This document shows positions 11,561 to 21,240 of a stretch of DNA of 64,000 bases, one piece after another (the stretch's first letter is position 1; each line of letters opens with the position of its first letter). The notes beneath the pieces were generated by a model. That model had not been told where the DNA came from, searched no databases, and worked only from the letters and a program-made list of their open reading frames with translations. The translations under genes were made by a program, and so were the position numbers. This stretch comes from Mesotaenium endlicherianum (Eukaryota > Streptophyta > Zygnematophyceae > Zygnematales > Mesotaeniaceae), in the NCBI GenBank assembly GCA_009602735.1, contig WELA01012345.1, positions 225,535-289,534 on the forward strand. Reading direction: 5' to 3'.

Positions 11561-13097
11561 CAACTATGGGATGCCTTGTTGGGGAGAAGCAACCTAGAAC
11601 TGAGACTTTTGCCATTGGGAAATGGTCCCAGCTCAGCAGAGAGCACAGGTAGAAATGTTGCTGAAGAAACACCGCAAGGTGTTGCTTTTACTAAGGAGGA
11701 GATTGGTAGAACCACTGCCGATGTGTGTGAGATCACACTAACTACTGATAACCCAGTCAGACTTGGGCCGCATAAGCTCAGTCAGACGGAGTGGGACTGT
11801 GTGGAGAAAACTTGCGAAGAGCAGCATAAGCTCCGCATGATTGAAAAATCTACCTCAGTGCATGGGCTCCCACAGTAGTAGTCGTTAAAAAGGACAAGGC
11901 CGGCAATTACACTGCCACTTGTATGTGTGGAGATTACAGGCGAATGAATCTCTACATAGAGCCAGACAGCTATGTCATGCCTACGCCGGAGCGGATCTTT
12001 GTAATTGCCACCACCGAGAAGGTGTTCAACATCATCGATCTGCGCCAAGGCTTCAACTAGAGCCCTGTGAAAACAGAAGATCGAGGTAAGACCGCTTTTT
12101 GGGCTCAAAGGGAACTTTGGCAATGGACAGTAATGCCATCTGGGCCGGAAAATGCCCCAGCCATATTTCAAAGGACTATGGATAAAGTGTTGGAGGGGCT
12201 GGATTTTGCTAAGCCATACATTAACGATGTGGTAGTATTCAGCAAGTCCATAGAGGAGCACCTCGAGCACTTGGAACAAGTGTTCCAGCGCCTGGTGGAG
12301 AAATTCCAGATGAAGCTGCATCCTGGGAAGTGCAGATTCTTTGAGGCACCCGTGCCTTACCTTGGACATGATATTGGGAACAATGCTATGTCCCCTCAAG
12401 CTGCGAAGAATGAGGCCATTTACAAGATACCTGCACCTGCGAATGTGTCTAAGTTGAAAGCTCTGTTAGGGCTAAGCGGATACTATCGTAAGTTTGTGAA
12501 GGATTATAGCAGAATTGCTAAACTCCTGACGGAAATCCTGAAAAAGGATGTGCCTTTTGTGTGGACAGAAGCTCAGGGAGAAAGCCATGAACGAGCTTAA
12601 GGAGCGGCCGGTAACAGCCCCAGTCTTGCGAACGCCTGACTACTCCAAGCCGTTCAATCTGCACACTGGCTGGAGTCGTGTGGAAATTGGCGCAGTACTC
12701 ACTCAGGCTGCAAGCCCTAGAGAGGAGTATGTCATTGGTTAGGCCTCTCGCTCTAACAATCGAATGGAGAGCAACTACTCTTCCTACGGAGGAGAGCTGC
12801 TGGCAGTGGTTTGGGCTGTCACACACTTCAGAGAATATCTGTGAGGAAGACCCTTCACGCTGATCACGGATCACTCACCACTACTCTGGTTGATGAAGAA
12901 TGGAGACCTCACTGGTAAGTTGGCTCGCTGGGCTCTTAAGCTGCAAGAGTACCAAATGACGATGGTGCACAGAGCAGGAGTGCTCGACAACGACGCCGAT
13001 GGACTCAGCAGGAACCCAGACCTATCTTCACACGACAGAACAGGAGCTCAAGAGGACAAAGATCCGAGCAGCCCAGCAGAGTTGGCGGCCTGCCTAG
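11561..13097 (+). pseudogene. Reverse transcriptase and RNase H of element A
   Basis: The Ty3/gypsy RT begins about 11640 (LTTDNPVRLGPHKLSQTE). It continues with MCGDYRRMN and IIDLRQGFN, a TAG where Gln is expected (12058-12060), then AFWAQRELWQW and NAPAIFQR. The active-site strand is YINDVVVFS (Tyr at 12217-12219) instead of the usual YxDD. The thumb and connection follow (GLSGYYRKFVKDYSRIAKLL). RNase H is recognisable from LHTGWSR at about 12658 and LITDHSPLLWLM near 12860, and ends with the typical DADGLSRNP. Two more stops occur in it, one at VIG-stop-ASRS and one at EYL-stop-GRPF. There is also a frameshift near 12580. The RT frame differs from that of gag-protease-methyltransferase. 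Confidence 0.8.
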
Positions 13098-13342
13098 CCG
13101 AAGCGGCTAAGGCTGCCTACTTTCACCCAAGGGAATAGAAAAATATTCCTTGGAGATGCCTCAAGTATCCCGGGAGGAGTCATAACCAAGCCTATTGAGG
13201 TCCAGTTAGGTTCTGGCATTGCAGTTCTAACTGAAACGCTTACATTTGAGGTACTCAACACTGGCTTTTATGATCTCGTGCTAGGCAGGTCCTGGCTTAA
13301 CAGACATCAAGCTGAAGTGTGTTGGAGCAGAGGTACAGTTGA
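13098..13342 (+). pseudogene. Protease C-terminal remnant of element B
   Basis: Translated, this gives [16 protein letters not shown]...[27 protein letters not shown], matching the E protease domain just downstream of its active site. A one-base deletion relative to E, next to GTACAGTTGA near 13338, shifts the frame before the long pol ORF. The catalytic DGGAS part is absent from B. Confidence 0.75.
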
Positions 13343-16300
13343 GTGAGAGGAGCCAGTGATGGGCAGACTGACTTGGCACCCACCAGTGCTCTTCCTCTTG
13401 TCCTGTGTGGATGGCAAATGAAGGAAAAGAAGAGGCTTCCAGAAGGATGCAAGTTGCTGAATGCAATGGAGTTCGTCAAAAGCTGGAACCAGAAGGAAGA
13501 CAGAATGTTCTGTCTGCTGCTAAGAGAGGTACCTCCTCAACCTGAAGAAGTGGTTGAGAAAAAGGTAAGCCCTCCGGAGCACCCTACTGCTGCAAAAATT
13601 GTTGCTCAGTACACTGATGTATTTAATATGCCTCCAGGACTACCCCCTAAGAGGGAAGTAGATCATAGGATTGATTTATTACCTGGGAGTCAGCCACCTT
13701 GGCAACGCACGTATGGCTTGTCTTATGTGGAGAGCGAGGAGTTGAAAACACAGATTGCAGAGCTTGAGGAAAATGGTTATATTTCTCCCAGTAAATCACC
13801 TTACGGCGCACCCATCCTATTTGTTAAGAAAAAGGATGGCAGTATGCGGATGTGTGTGGATTACAGAGCCCTGAACAGAATTACAGTAAAGAACAAGTAT
13901 GCTTTACCCAGAATCGAGGACTTGCTTGATACCCTGTCTGGCGCTAAGGTGTTCAGTAAGATAGATCTCAAGAGTGGTTATCATCAAATCAGAATTGCTG
14001 AGGGGGATGAACACAAGACTGCTTTCCGCACACGTTATGGACACTATGAGTTCAACGTGATGCCATTTGGACTGACTAATGCTCCTGCTACCTTTATGGG
14101 TGCTATGAATGACATTTTCAGACCTTATTTGGATAAGTTTGTGCAAGTTTTCCTGGATGATATTTTAATTTTCTCTAAAGATGAAGCTCAGCACACTGAA
14201 CACTTAAAGAAAGTGCTGGACACTCTGCGGAAAAATCACTTGTATGCTAAAATGAGCAAGTGTGATTTCTTTAAGGAAAGTATTGAATTCTTAGGCCACG
14301 TTGTCAGTAAAGAGGGCATCAGTGTGGATCCTAAGAAAGTCCAGACCATAAGGGACTGGCCAGTACCACAGTCTGTCTCTGAAGTTAGATCCTTCCTCGG
14401 GTTGGCTAACTACTATAGGAGATTTATTGAGAATTATTCCACAAAGGCCAGTAAACTGACTGACCTTACTAAGAAAGACATCGGGTATGTGTGGGGGGAA
14501 GAGCAGCAGGCTGCCTTCCAGACCCTTAAAGATGCCCTTTGTTCTGCCCCAGTGCTAGCCGTGTATGACCCCAGCAAACCGGTGCAGGTGGTTACTGATG
14601 CCTCTGATTTTGCCATGGGTGCTATTTTGTTGCAGCCTGCTGACAAAACCACAAAGGATGGTAAGGTACGGCAGGAGTGGCATCCTGTGTTGTATGAGTC
14701 TATGAAATTTAATCCAGCGGAGATTAATTACTCAGTGCATGATAAAGAGCTGCTAGCTATCATTCATGTACTCAAACAGTGGAGAGCATACTTACATGGT
14801 AAAGCTTTTAAGGTGATTACAGATCATCTAGCTCTGACCCACTTTCAGAAGAAGTCCAAGCTGTCGAGGAGGGAAAATCGCTGGAGCCAGATGCTGGAGC
14901 AGTTCCAAGTCCAGATCGACTACAAACCAGGGAAGTTGAATCCTGCTGATGCACTCTCTAGAAGACCTGACCCGCAAGAAAGGAACTTTAGTCAGCATGA
15001 TGTAGATAAAGTCCTGTGTGCACTCACTTCACTGAAGGTGAAAAAGTCCTTCCTTGAACAACTTAGGAAAGCCTACCTTTCTGACCCAACATTTGAGCCC
15101 AGCCCCACTACTGGTATGTGTCGTGCTACCGCACTCGGGTATAAGCTCAAGGGAGGGGTCTGGGTGACTGAAACCACTTCAGGCAGGCTGAAGCTGGTCA
15201 TTCCTAATAATTTGGAAATAAGGTCTCTCTTACTGAGTCAAGCTCATGACAGTCTCCTGGGTGGACATTTGGGGCAGGCCAAAACTGTTGGCAAATTGGC
15301 AAAACATTATCATTGGGAGGGGTTACCCCGGGAGGTCTTGAAATATGTCAAATCCTGTGACCAGTGTCAGAGAAATAAGTCTCGGCACACACCACCCGGA
15401 GGTCTCTTGCAACCACTACCCATCCCAGCTGGACGCTGGGAAACTATCTCCTTGGACTGGGTGGTCACACTGCCACGAACTGCTAATGGGCATGATTCGA
15501 TATTGGTAGTCGTGGACAACCTGACAAAAATGGTCATTTTCATCCCCACAACTGTCAAAGTCACTGCACTCGAAACAGCGAGACAGTTTTACAACCATGT
15601 AGTATGCCAACATGGGCTCCCTTCTAATATCATCTCAGACAGAGACTCAAAATTCACCTCTAAGTTCTGGAGAGCTTTAATGGGGTTAATGGGAGTCAAA
15701 CAGCTGCTCAGCACAGCAAACCACCCTCAGACTGATGGGCAGACTGAAAGAACTAACCGAGTTCTGCAGGAGGTGCTGAGAGCATATATTAACCAAAAAC
15801 AAGATAATTGGGATGACCTGTTGCCTCAAATTCAGTTTGCGGTCAACAGTGCGGTGCACGCGTCAACGGGCAAAACTCCTTTTGAACTCAGCCTGGGTAG
15901 AGTCCCTAAGTCTCCTCTAGATGTGCTAGGGGAATCTTTAACTCACCCTGAAGGGATTGACAACCCGGTCTCCCTCCAGTTAACTCAGGAGTTTGCTGAC
16001 ACCCTGTCAGAAGTCCAACGAAACTTGCACACGGCCCAAGAAAACCAACAAAAATACGCTAATCAACACCGTCGGGAACTGACATTTTCCAAGGGGGATT
16101 TAGTCAAACTGCATTCTCAGCTCCTGTACCTCCCGGGCGTGGTCAAGAAAAAGCTTGGCCCTGTCTGGGTCGGTCCATATTCGGTGGTACGTCGTATCGG
16201 TCAGAATGCTTACAAACTGAACATGTCAGCTGAATACAAAGGTCACCCGGTCTTTAATGTCTCCTTCCTGGAACCATACATAAAAGGTGATACACTGTTC

Positions 16301-16549
16301 ACAGGTCGGCTACCTGTCCAACCGGGACCGGTCCCCGCTGTCCGAGACGGCGACCCTGAGGAATATGAGGTCGATGAGATTTTAGACGCTCGCTCGGTCC
16401 GTCGATCGTCTAAATATGTCATGAAATACCTCATTCGATGGAAGGGTTACGATGCCTCTGGGGACACTTGGGAATTTAAGGACCACTTGACCAATGCCAA
16501 AGGGGCGTTGAAACGGTTCCACCTTCGGGCCGCTGGAGTCCCTTCATAA
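13343..16549 (+). CDS. Pol of element B: RT, RNase H, integrase, chromodomain
   Basis: An intact ORF of 1,068 codons opening at a GTG. Because B is truncated, this is not a natural start. The RT catalytic strand is [10 protein letters not shown] (about 14147-14175), followed by RNase H ([38 protein letters not shown]). The integrase has an HHCC zinc-binding motif ([10 protein letters not shown]...CDQCQRN, about 15244-15375). Its catalytic triad is Asp in SLDWVV, Asp in ISDRDSKF and Glu in [10 protein letters not shown]. The C-terminal 55 residues ([18 protein letters not shown]...[15 protein letters not shown]) are a chromodomain, which in chromoviruses steers integration to particular histone marks. 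All catalytic residues look normal. Element E carries the same region in decayed form. Confidence 0.93.
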   Translation: MRGASDGQTDLAPTSALPLVLCGWQMKEKKRLPEGCKLLNAMEFVKSWNQKEDRMFCLLLREVPPQPEEVVEKKVSPPEHPTAAKIVAQYTDVFNMPPGLPPKREVDHRIDLLPGSQPPWQRTYGLSYVESEELKTQIAELEENGYISPSKSPYGAPILFVKKKDGSMRMCVDYRALNRITVKNKYALPRIEDLLDTLSGAKVFSKIDLKSGYHQIRIAEGDEHKTAFRTRYGHYEFNVMPFGLTNAPATFMGAMNDIFRPYLDKFVQVFLDDILIFSKDEAQHTEHLKKVLDTLRKNHLYAKMSKCDFFKESIEFLGHVVSKEGISVDPKKVQTIRDWPVPQSVSEVRSFLGLANYYRRFIENYSTKASKLTDLTKKDIGYVWGEEQQAAFQTLKDALCSAPVLAVYDPSKPVQVVTDASDFAMGAILLQPADKTTKDGKVRQEWHPVLYESMKFNPAEINYSVHDKELLAIIHVLKQWRAYLHGKAFKVITDHLALTHFQKKSKLSRRENRWSQMLEQFQVQIDYKPGKLNPADALSRRPDPQERNFSQHDVDKVLCALTSLKVKKSFLEQLRKAYLSDPTFEPSPTTGMCRATALGYKLKGGVWVTETTSGRLKLVIPNNLEIRSLLLSQAHDSLLGGHLGQAKTVGKLAKHYHWEGLPREVLKYVKSCDQCQRNKSRHTPPGGLLQPLPIPAGRWETISLDWVVTLPRTANGHDSILVVVDNLTKMVIFIPTTVKVTALETARQFYNHVVCQHGLPSNIISDRDSKFTSKFWRALMGLMGVKQLLSTANHPQTDGQTERTNRVLQEVLRAYINQKQDNWDDLLPQIQFAVNSAVHASTGKTPFELSLGRVPKSPLDVLGESLTHPEGIDNPVSLQLTQEFADTLSEVQRNLHTAQENQQKYANQHRRELTFSKGDLVKLHSQLLYLPGVVKKKLGPVWVGPYSVVRRIGQNAYKLNMSAEYKGHPVFNVSFLEPYIKGDTLFTGRLPVQPGPVPAVRDGDPEEYEVDEILDARSVRRSSKYVMKYLIRWKGYDASGDTWEFKDHLTNAKGALKRFHLRAAGVPS

Positions 16550-16931
16550 CTGTCATTTCAGTTGACACGGGAAGGTGACGTGCGGTCCTGTCTCCATTTA
16601 AGTTGGAGGGGAAAATATATGACACTTAGTGAGCGAGAACGATAAAGGGACAGTTACGTGAATCCTAAATGTCAGCATAGTGACAGAGGGGACAGCCTGG
16701 CCCACATAAAGCACCTTGAGCTGAAGGCAAAAGGGCCTCGCACAACACTACATCACTTAACTCACCCTACAACACAATCATACGTTTATGTTTAGCGCAT
16801 CGCAACTACGTCAACTTTTAGCAATCATCCTGTAAGGTAAACAGCAGCGAAGCCACTATACTAAATACTAACATACTTCCTGCAATCCCTATGACAAAGG
16901 TCCATATCCTACTAACTTGTGCCCTGGTTAC
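16550..16931 (+). other. Spacer between pol and ORF3 of element B
   Basis: Non-coding stretch after the pol stop. It contains TTACATGTACAG just before the ATGGCG of ORF3, which could be a splice acceptor for a subgenomic ORF3 message. No repeat or domain seen. Confidence 0.35.
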
Positions 16932-18473
16932 ATGTACAGGATGGCGCCCACCACACAAAAGGAGGACAGAAAGCGCAAGGCAGAAGAAGCCAGGAGGACA
17001 ATGGAGCAATACCAGAAGGAGCTGGCGGCGACGTCCCTCACCAGGAGAGAACAAGAAAGGGTCCGCAAACAACAAGAGGCGGCAGAAGAGGCACAGAGGA
17101 AGAAGGATCAGGAAGCGGAAAACCTCAGGAAGGCTGAGGAGGAGAGACAGAAGAAACAGCAAGAAGAAGCGGCAGCGGCAGAAGAGGAGAAAAGGAAAAA
17201 GATTGAAGCGGACAGACAGAAGAGCATGGCCACTTACAGGTATACTGTGGTGGGTGGTCAAAACTTTGATAACCTGAAGGAGGCATTGCTGGCAGCCCAG
17301 GAGATCAACAGGCTGGAACAGACAACACTGCTACAGAGGGAAGGAGCTACAGCACTGGATAGGTACATCGAGACACACACTGGTGTGGTCCTCTACGAAG
17401 ATTATGCCAAGATGGTGGGCTATACAGCGGAGCAGGCCCGGTATCTTGCAGATGATTCAGAGGACAAGCCGGTCCCCATACCGGGAATAGTGGGAGATCA
17501 GAGACTCATCCGGATGGTGAGCATGCGGCCCGATAGCTTTAAGGATACGGTATTCTACCTCACACTCCTGCCAGCTTACAATGAAGTTGAGAGAAGGAGC
17601 TGGGAGTACTTGGCCAGGGAAGCAGGACAGCAGATGTTCTCTCCCCACTGGTTCCCGTGTAAACTGAGGAAGGTTGAGCACGGACCCCAGTACTACCAGC
17701 AGCCAACAGACTGGAGGTGGATGACCGTCACAAATAAGAAGCAGGAGTGTGACCGAGCCCAACCGGATGACTTCCACTATGGCCTAGACGGCTATCTCAT
17801 CCTACCACCTCACATTGCCCCTTGGGATCCCAGGCTGAATGGATGCCTGAGCAATATGAATGCAGAGACCAAAGAGCATAGGAGGAGGGGAAGAGACTAC
17901 TTCTCTAAGGGAAAGCATGCCTTTGTCAAATGGGCAAAGAATGCAGGCCGGATAGATATCAGCAGGCTGAAGGCCAAGCAACCTCCAGCGCGCCCTAAGA
18001 AAGGGAGGTCGGTAGACTACTCCATGTCTACTAGGGAGCAGGACGACTTAGTGGACGAGACCCCTACTCTCTCCGAGGAGGAGGATGAGGAGGATGAGGA
18101 AGAAGAACAAGGCATAGGAGAAGCATCAGCAGCAGGTACTCAGGATACCCCGGGGCAGACAGGGGCGCTCCCTAAAGAACCACGATCAGGTATTTGGAAT
18201 GTGATCCCCTTTATGGCGACAACTGGACCCCGCGCTCGCTCCCCTAGCCCACCTGCCCAAGCAGGGGAAGAAGCTGATCTGACTGTACTGGGCAGCAGAC
18301 ACAGGCAAAAATCCTCAGAGGACAGGGGTGCCAGAAGAGGGACACGCGGGTGGGCCAGAGGTATGCCGGCCTCCCCCTCCGCTCAAGGGCATGTACCTCT
18401 AGCCAATGTATTTCAGCATCCTACTGGATTGCCTGTCTATGTGGGGATCAACACCCAAGTGGTTGAAGAATAG
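16932..18473 (+). CDS. ORF3 of element B, unknown coiled-coil protein
   Basis: An intact ORF of about 510 codons between the integrase gene and the 3' LTR, in the position where some LTR elements keep an accessory or env-like gene. ATGs at 16932 and 16941 (MAPTTQKEDRK) are the likeliest starts. Residues about 5-105 form a highly charged Arg/Lys/Glu/Gln/Ala-rich helix, probably a coiled coil. A globular, Trp/Tyr-rich part of about 250 residues follows (YRYTVVGGQNFDNLKEALLA..., SPHWFPCKLRKVEHGPQYY, YLILPPHIAPWDPRLNG). Then come a basic Lys/Arg stretch, an acidic run of Glu/Asp around residue 375-395, and a Pro/Ser/Arg-rich tail. I see no signal peptide or membrane segment, so it is not a typical envelope. 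I do not recognise the family. The integrity of the frame suggests recent selection or a young insertion. Confidence 0.75.
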   Translation: MYRMAPTTQKEDRKRKAEEARRTMEQYQKELAATSLTRREQERVRKQQEAAEEAQRKKDQEAENLRKAEEERQKKQQEEAAAAEEEKRKKIEADRQKSMATYRYTVVGGQNFDNLKEALLAAQEINRLEQTTLLQREGATALDRYIETHTGVVLYEDYAKMVGYTAEQARYLADDSEDKPVPIPGIVGDQRLIRMVSMRPDSFKDTVFYLTLLPAYNEVERRSWEYLAREAGQQMFSPHWFPCKLRKVEHGPQYYQQPTDWRWMTVTNKKQECDRAQPDDFHYGLDGYLILPPHIAPWDPRLNGCLSNMNAETKEHRRRGRDYFSKGKHAFVKWAKNAGRIDISRLKAKQPPARPKKGRSVDYSMSTREQDDLVDETPTLSEEEDEEDEEEEQGIGEASAAGTQDTPGQTGALPKEPRSGIWNVIPFMATTGPRARSPSPPAQAGEEADLTVLGSRHRQKSSEDRGARRGTRGWARGMPASPSAQGHVPLANVFQHPTGLPVYVGINTQVVEE

Positions 18474-18716
18474 GCTACCATCCTTCATTTTCCTCGAGGC
18501 CCAACTTTAGAGCAAACAGGGTTCTTCAGAAGGCTAGCTGACAGACCTAGAGGGCTGTCCAGATCTAGGTCCAGATCTCTGTCTCCTGATCCTGAAGCCC
18601 CAGGAACAACCCTTTAAGGTGACAGGTTGAGAAGACAGTCAGTAAAGGAGGCTGGTTAGGGTCAGTTCTTTTATTTAAGGCTTTGGCAGTTTAATGTTGT
18701 CGAGGCGACAACAAGT
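18474..18716 (+). other. 3' untranslated part of element B
   Basis: Sequence between the ORF3 stop and the polypurine tract. It still looks weakly protein-like (SRSRSRSLSPDPEAPG-type codons near 18560-18605) after the stop, so ORF3 may once have been longer. Nothing else seen. Confidence 0.35.
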
Positions 18717-18730
18717 TAAGTTGGAGGGAT
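18717..18730 (+). promoter_or_regulatory. Polypurine tract of element B
   Basis: The purine-rich AAGTTGGAGGGAT directly precedes the TGTAATG start of the 3' LTR. This is the expected position for plus-strand DNA priming. Confidence 0.6.
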
Positions 18731-19450
18731 TGTAATGAATCAGTATATTAGTATATATAATATTCATTTAAATATAATAGTTAATTAAGTTGAGCCTGCT
18801 GAACTTTAGTTAATAGTCAGTCTGCTGGACTTTACATAATTATCAATTTAATGACTCGGCCGGAAGCAGCAGGCTGAAGTCCATATAAGTCAGCTTGCTG
18901 ACCCATTCTTTGACAGCCAGCTGACTTCCGTACTCGGTAGCAGCGAACTGCCTTGACTTGCATCTAAGTGCGATATGCTAGATGAATGGCCAGATGACAT
19001 CCCTATGATGGATGGCTATTCGGGATGATGGGAGATGGCGGTGGATTTGGTTAACCGAGGTCCTACCAACGTGGTTAACTCCCGGGTAGGCGGTGCCATC
19101 GCACTGACCGTTGAACAGTAAACTCATTCCATGTACATATGCTAGGCATTGCTCTCGGGTTCGGCATTCGGAAACGAGGCCAACTCTCCTGTACAGCTTA
19201 CTGAGAGAGATCTGAATCCAAGGCAAGAAGCCATTGATACGCACTGTCTTCTAACCTTGCTTATGTATGAGTTTACTGATTTGCATTATTGATGCTAGTT
19301 TACTCGCATTTGACTTACGAGTATTATTTACTGCTAGTGTATTGTCCTTTGCCGTTTAACCAGTTAACGGAAATCGCCATACAGATTACTTGTTGATATA
19401 AAGATCTTTATTAATTGTTAATCGCTTATTTGGTAAGTCGATTCATTTCA
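18731..19450 (+). repeat. 3' LTR of element B (720 bp)
   Basis: It begins TGTAATGAATCAGTATATTA and ends GATTCATTTCA. It aligns throughout with the inverted LTR at 22769-23477, sharing blocks such as CAGCCAGCTGACTTCCGTACTCGGTAGCA. That alignment fixes both ends. No target duplication can be tested because the left LTR is gone. Confidence 0.88.
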
Positions 19451-21240
19451 CCACCTGCACAGGTTTGTTGGGGTTATACACGGCTAGCACTGGAGCATCT
19501 TTAAGGGTTTGGAAGGCAGCCTGCTGCTCTTCCCTCCACACATACCCTATGTTTGTTTTAGTAAGGTCAATCAGTTTACTGGCCTTTGTAGATTAATTCT
19601 CAATAAATCTCCTATAGTAGTTAGCCAACACGAGGAAGGATCTAACTTCCGAGACAGACTGTAGTACAGGCCAGTCCCTTATGGTCTAAACTTTCTTAGC
19701 ATCCACACTGATGCCTTCTTTACTGAGAACGTGGCCTAAGAATTCAATACTTACCTTGAAGAAATCACACTTGCTCATTTTAGCATATAACTGATTTTTT
19801 CTTAAAGTGTCCATGACTGTCCTTAAGTGTTCAGCATGCTGAGCTTCATCTTTAGAGAAAATTAAAATACCATCCAGGAAGACTTGCACAGGTAAGGTCT
19901 GAAAATGTCATTCATAGCCCATGAAGGTTGCAGGAGCATTAGTCAGTCCAAATGGCATCACGTTAAACTCGTAGTGTCCATAACGTGTGCGGAAGGCAGT
20001 CTTGTGTTCATCTCCCTCAGCAATTCTGATTTGATGATAATCACTCTTGAGATCTATTCTATCAAACACTTTAGCACCAGACAGGGTATCAAGCAAGTCC
20101 TCGATTCTGTGTAAAGCATACTTGTTCTTTACTGTAATTCTATTTGAAGCTCTGTAATCAACACAAATCCGCATACTTCCATCCTTTCTCTTAACAAAGA
20201 GGATGGGTGCGCCGTATGGTGATTTACTGGGGGAAATATAACCATTTTCCTCAAGCTCTGCACTCTGTGTTTTCAACTCTTCGCTCTCCACATAAGACAA
20301 GCCATAAGTGCGTTGCCAGGGTGGCTGACTCCCAGGTAGTAAATCAATCCTGTGATCTACTTTCCTCTTAGGGGGTAGTCTTGGAGGCATATTAAAAACA
20401 TTAGTGTACTCAGCAACAATTTTTGCAGCAGTAGGGTGCTCGAGAGGGCTTACCTTTTTCTCAACTCCTTCTTTAGGTTGAGGAGGTACCTCTCTTAGCA
20501 GCAAACAGGACATTCTGTCTTCCTTCTGGTTCCAACTTTCGATGAACTCCATTGCATGTAGCAATATGCATCCTCCTGCAAGCCTCTTCTTTTCCTTCAT
20601 TTGCCGTCCATACAGGACAAGAGAAAGAGCACTGGTGGGTGCCAAGTTAGTCTGCCCATCACTGGCTCCTCTTACTTTAATCGTACCTCTGCTCCAACAC
20701 ACTTCAGCTTGATGTCTATTAACCCAGGACCTGCCTAGCACGAGATCATAAAAGCCAGTGTTGAGTACCTCAAACGTAAGCGTTTCAGTTAGAACTGCAA
20801 TGCCATAACCTAATTGGACCTCAATAGGCTTGGTTATAATTCCTCCCGGGATACTTGAGGCATCTTCAAGAAATATTTTTCTATTCCCTTGGGTGACAGT
20901 AGGCAGCCTTAGCCGCTTCATTAAGTCTTTGTGGATAAAAGTATGTGACGCCCCTCCGTCAACAAATGCCCTCACCTTCCTACCTGCAATCATGCAATGC
21001 AGTAGGATAGGGGGGACTGACTTTTCCTGACATTCGCATANAAGAGCATTGTTGTCCTGACAGAGCAAAGAAATGTTGGACATCAGGTGGAACAAGATCA
21101 TCTAGAGTGTGCACTCTCTGGAGATCTATATTGCTGATGGTCTCCTTTATCTGTTTGTCAGACATGCATAGTGAATCCAGTTTAGCAGGACCCATAATAC
21201 CTGCTACGAGGGCAGCTAGTGACGACTCACTATCTCTAGC
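19451..21240 (-). pseudogene. Protease-RT remnant of element E
   Basis: The frame from about 21101 to 19908 reads protease ([20 protein letters not shown] in place of the usual DTGA/DSGA) into RT ([31 protein letters not shown], ending NAPATFMG). A second frame (19889-19686) continues with [17 protein letters not shown]. There the second catalytic Asp of the DD pair is Gly, so the enzyme would be inactive. An ambiguous base lies at 21041. Compare B, which has intact FLDD at the same place. Confidence 0.85.

Larger units (their letters stand above)
4336..13097 (+). mobile_element. Element A: methyltransferase-carrying Ty3/gypsy element, decayed, 3' end lost
   Basis: Domain order on the plus strand is gag, two CCHC knuckles, aspartic protease, C5-DNA methyltransferase, linker, reverse transcriptase, RNase H. 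The coding region is broken by in-frame stops and at least two frameshifts, so it cannot be translated as it stands. The start at 4336 is a guess: TGTCATATTG there resembles the start of the D-family LTR (TGTCATGATT). The element stops at about 13097, just after the RNase H region, where sequence of the unrelated chromovirus B begins. Integrase and 3' LTR are therefore missing. Domain order and motifs match element D, but the two are clearly different lineages. Confidence 0.8.
13098..19450 (+). mobile_element. Element B: 5'-truncated Ty3/gypsy chromovirus with an extra 3' ORF
   Basis: The left part (5' LTR, gag, start of protease) is missing and replaced by element A sequence. What remains is the protease tail, an intact RT-RNaseH-integrase-chromodomain ORF, ORF3, a polypurine tract and the 3' LTR. 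The start at about 13098 is where similarity begins to the minus-strand relative E (words such as GAAGCGGCTAAGGCTGCC in both). The right end is the LTR terminus ATTCATTTCA at 19450, which abuts E pol sequence directly. This suggests B had inserted into E. Confidence 0.85.

Noticed and set aside
7056-13097. Reassigned genetic code with TAG/TAA read as Gln
   Set aside because: Stops at Gln positions in A and D suggested it. However, TGA at Arg and TAG at Trp positions also occur, and intact genes in the window (element C gag-pol, hAT transposase, element B pol, GILT) have no internal TAG or TAA and end in normal stops.
16932-18473. ORF3 as an envelope gene
   Set aside because: Position fits, but there is no signal peptide, transmembrane segment or glycosylation-rich ectodomain. 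It looks cytosolic and highly charged.
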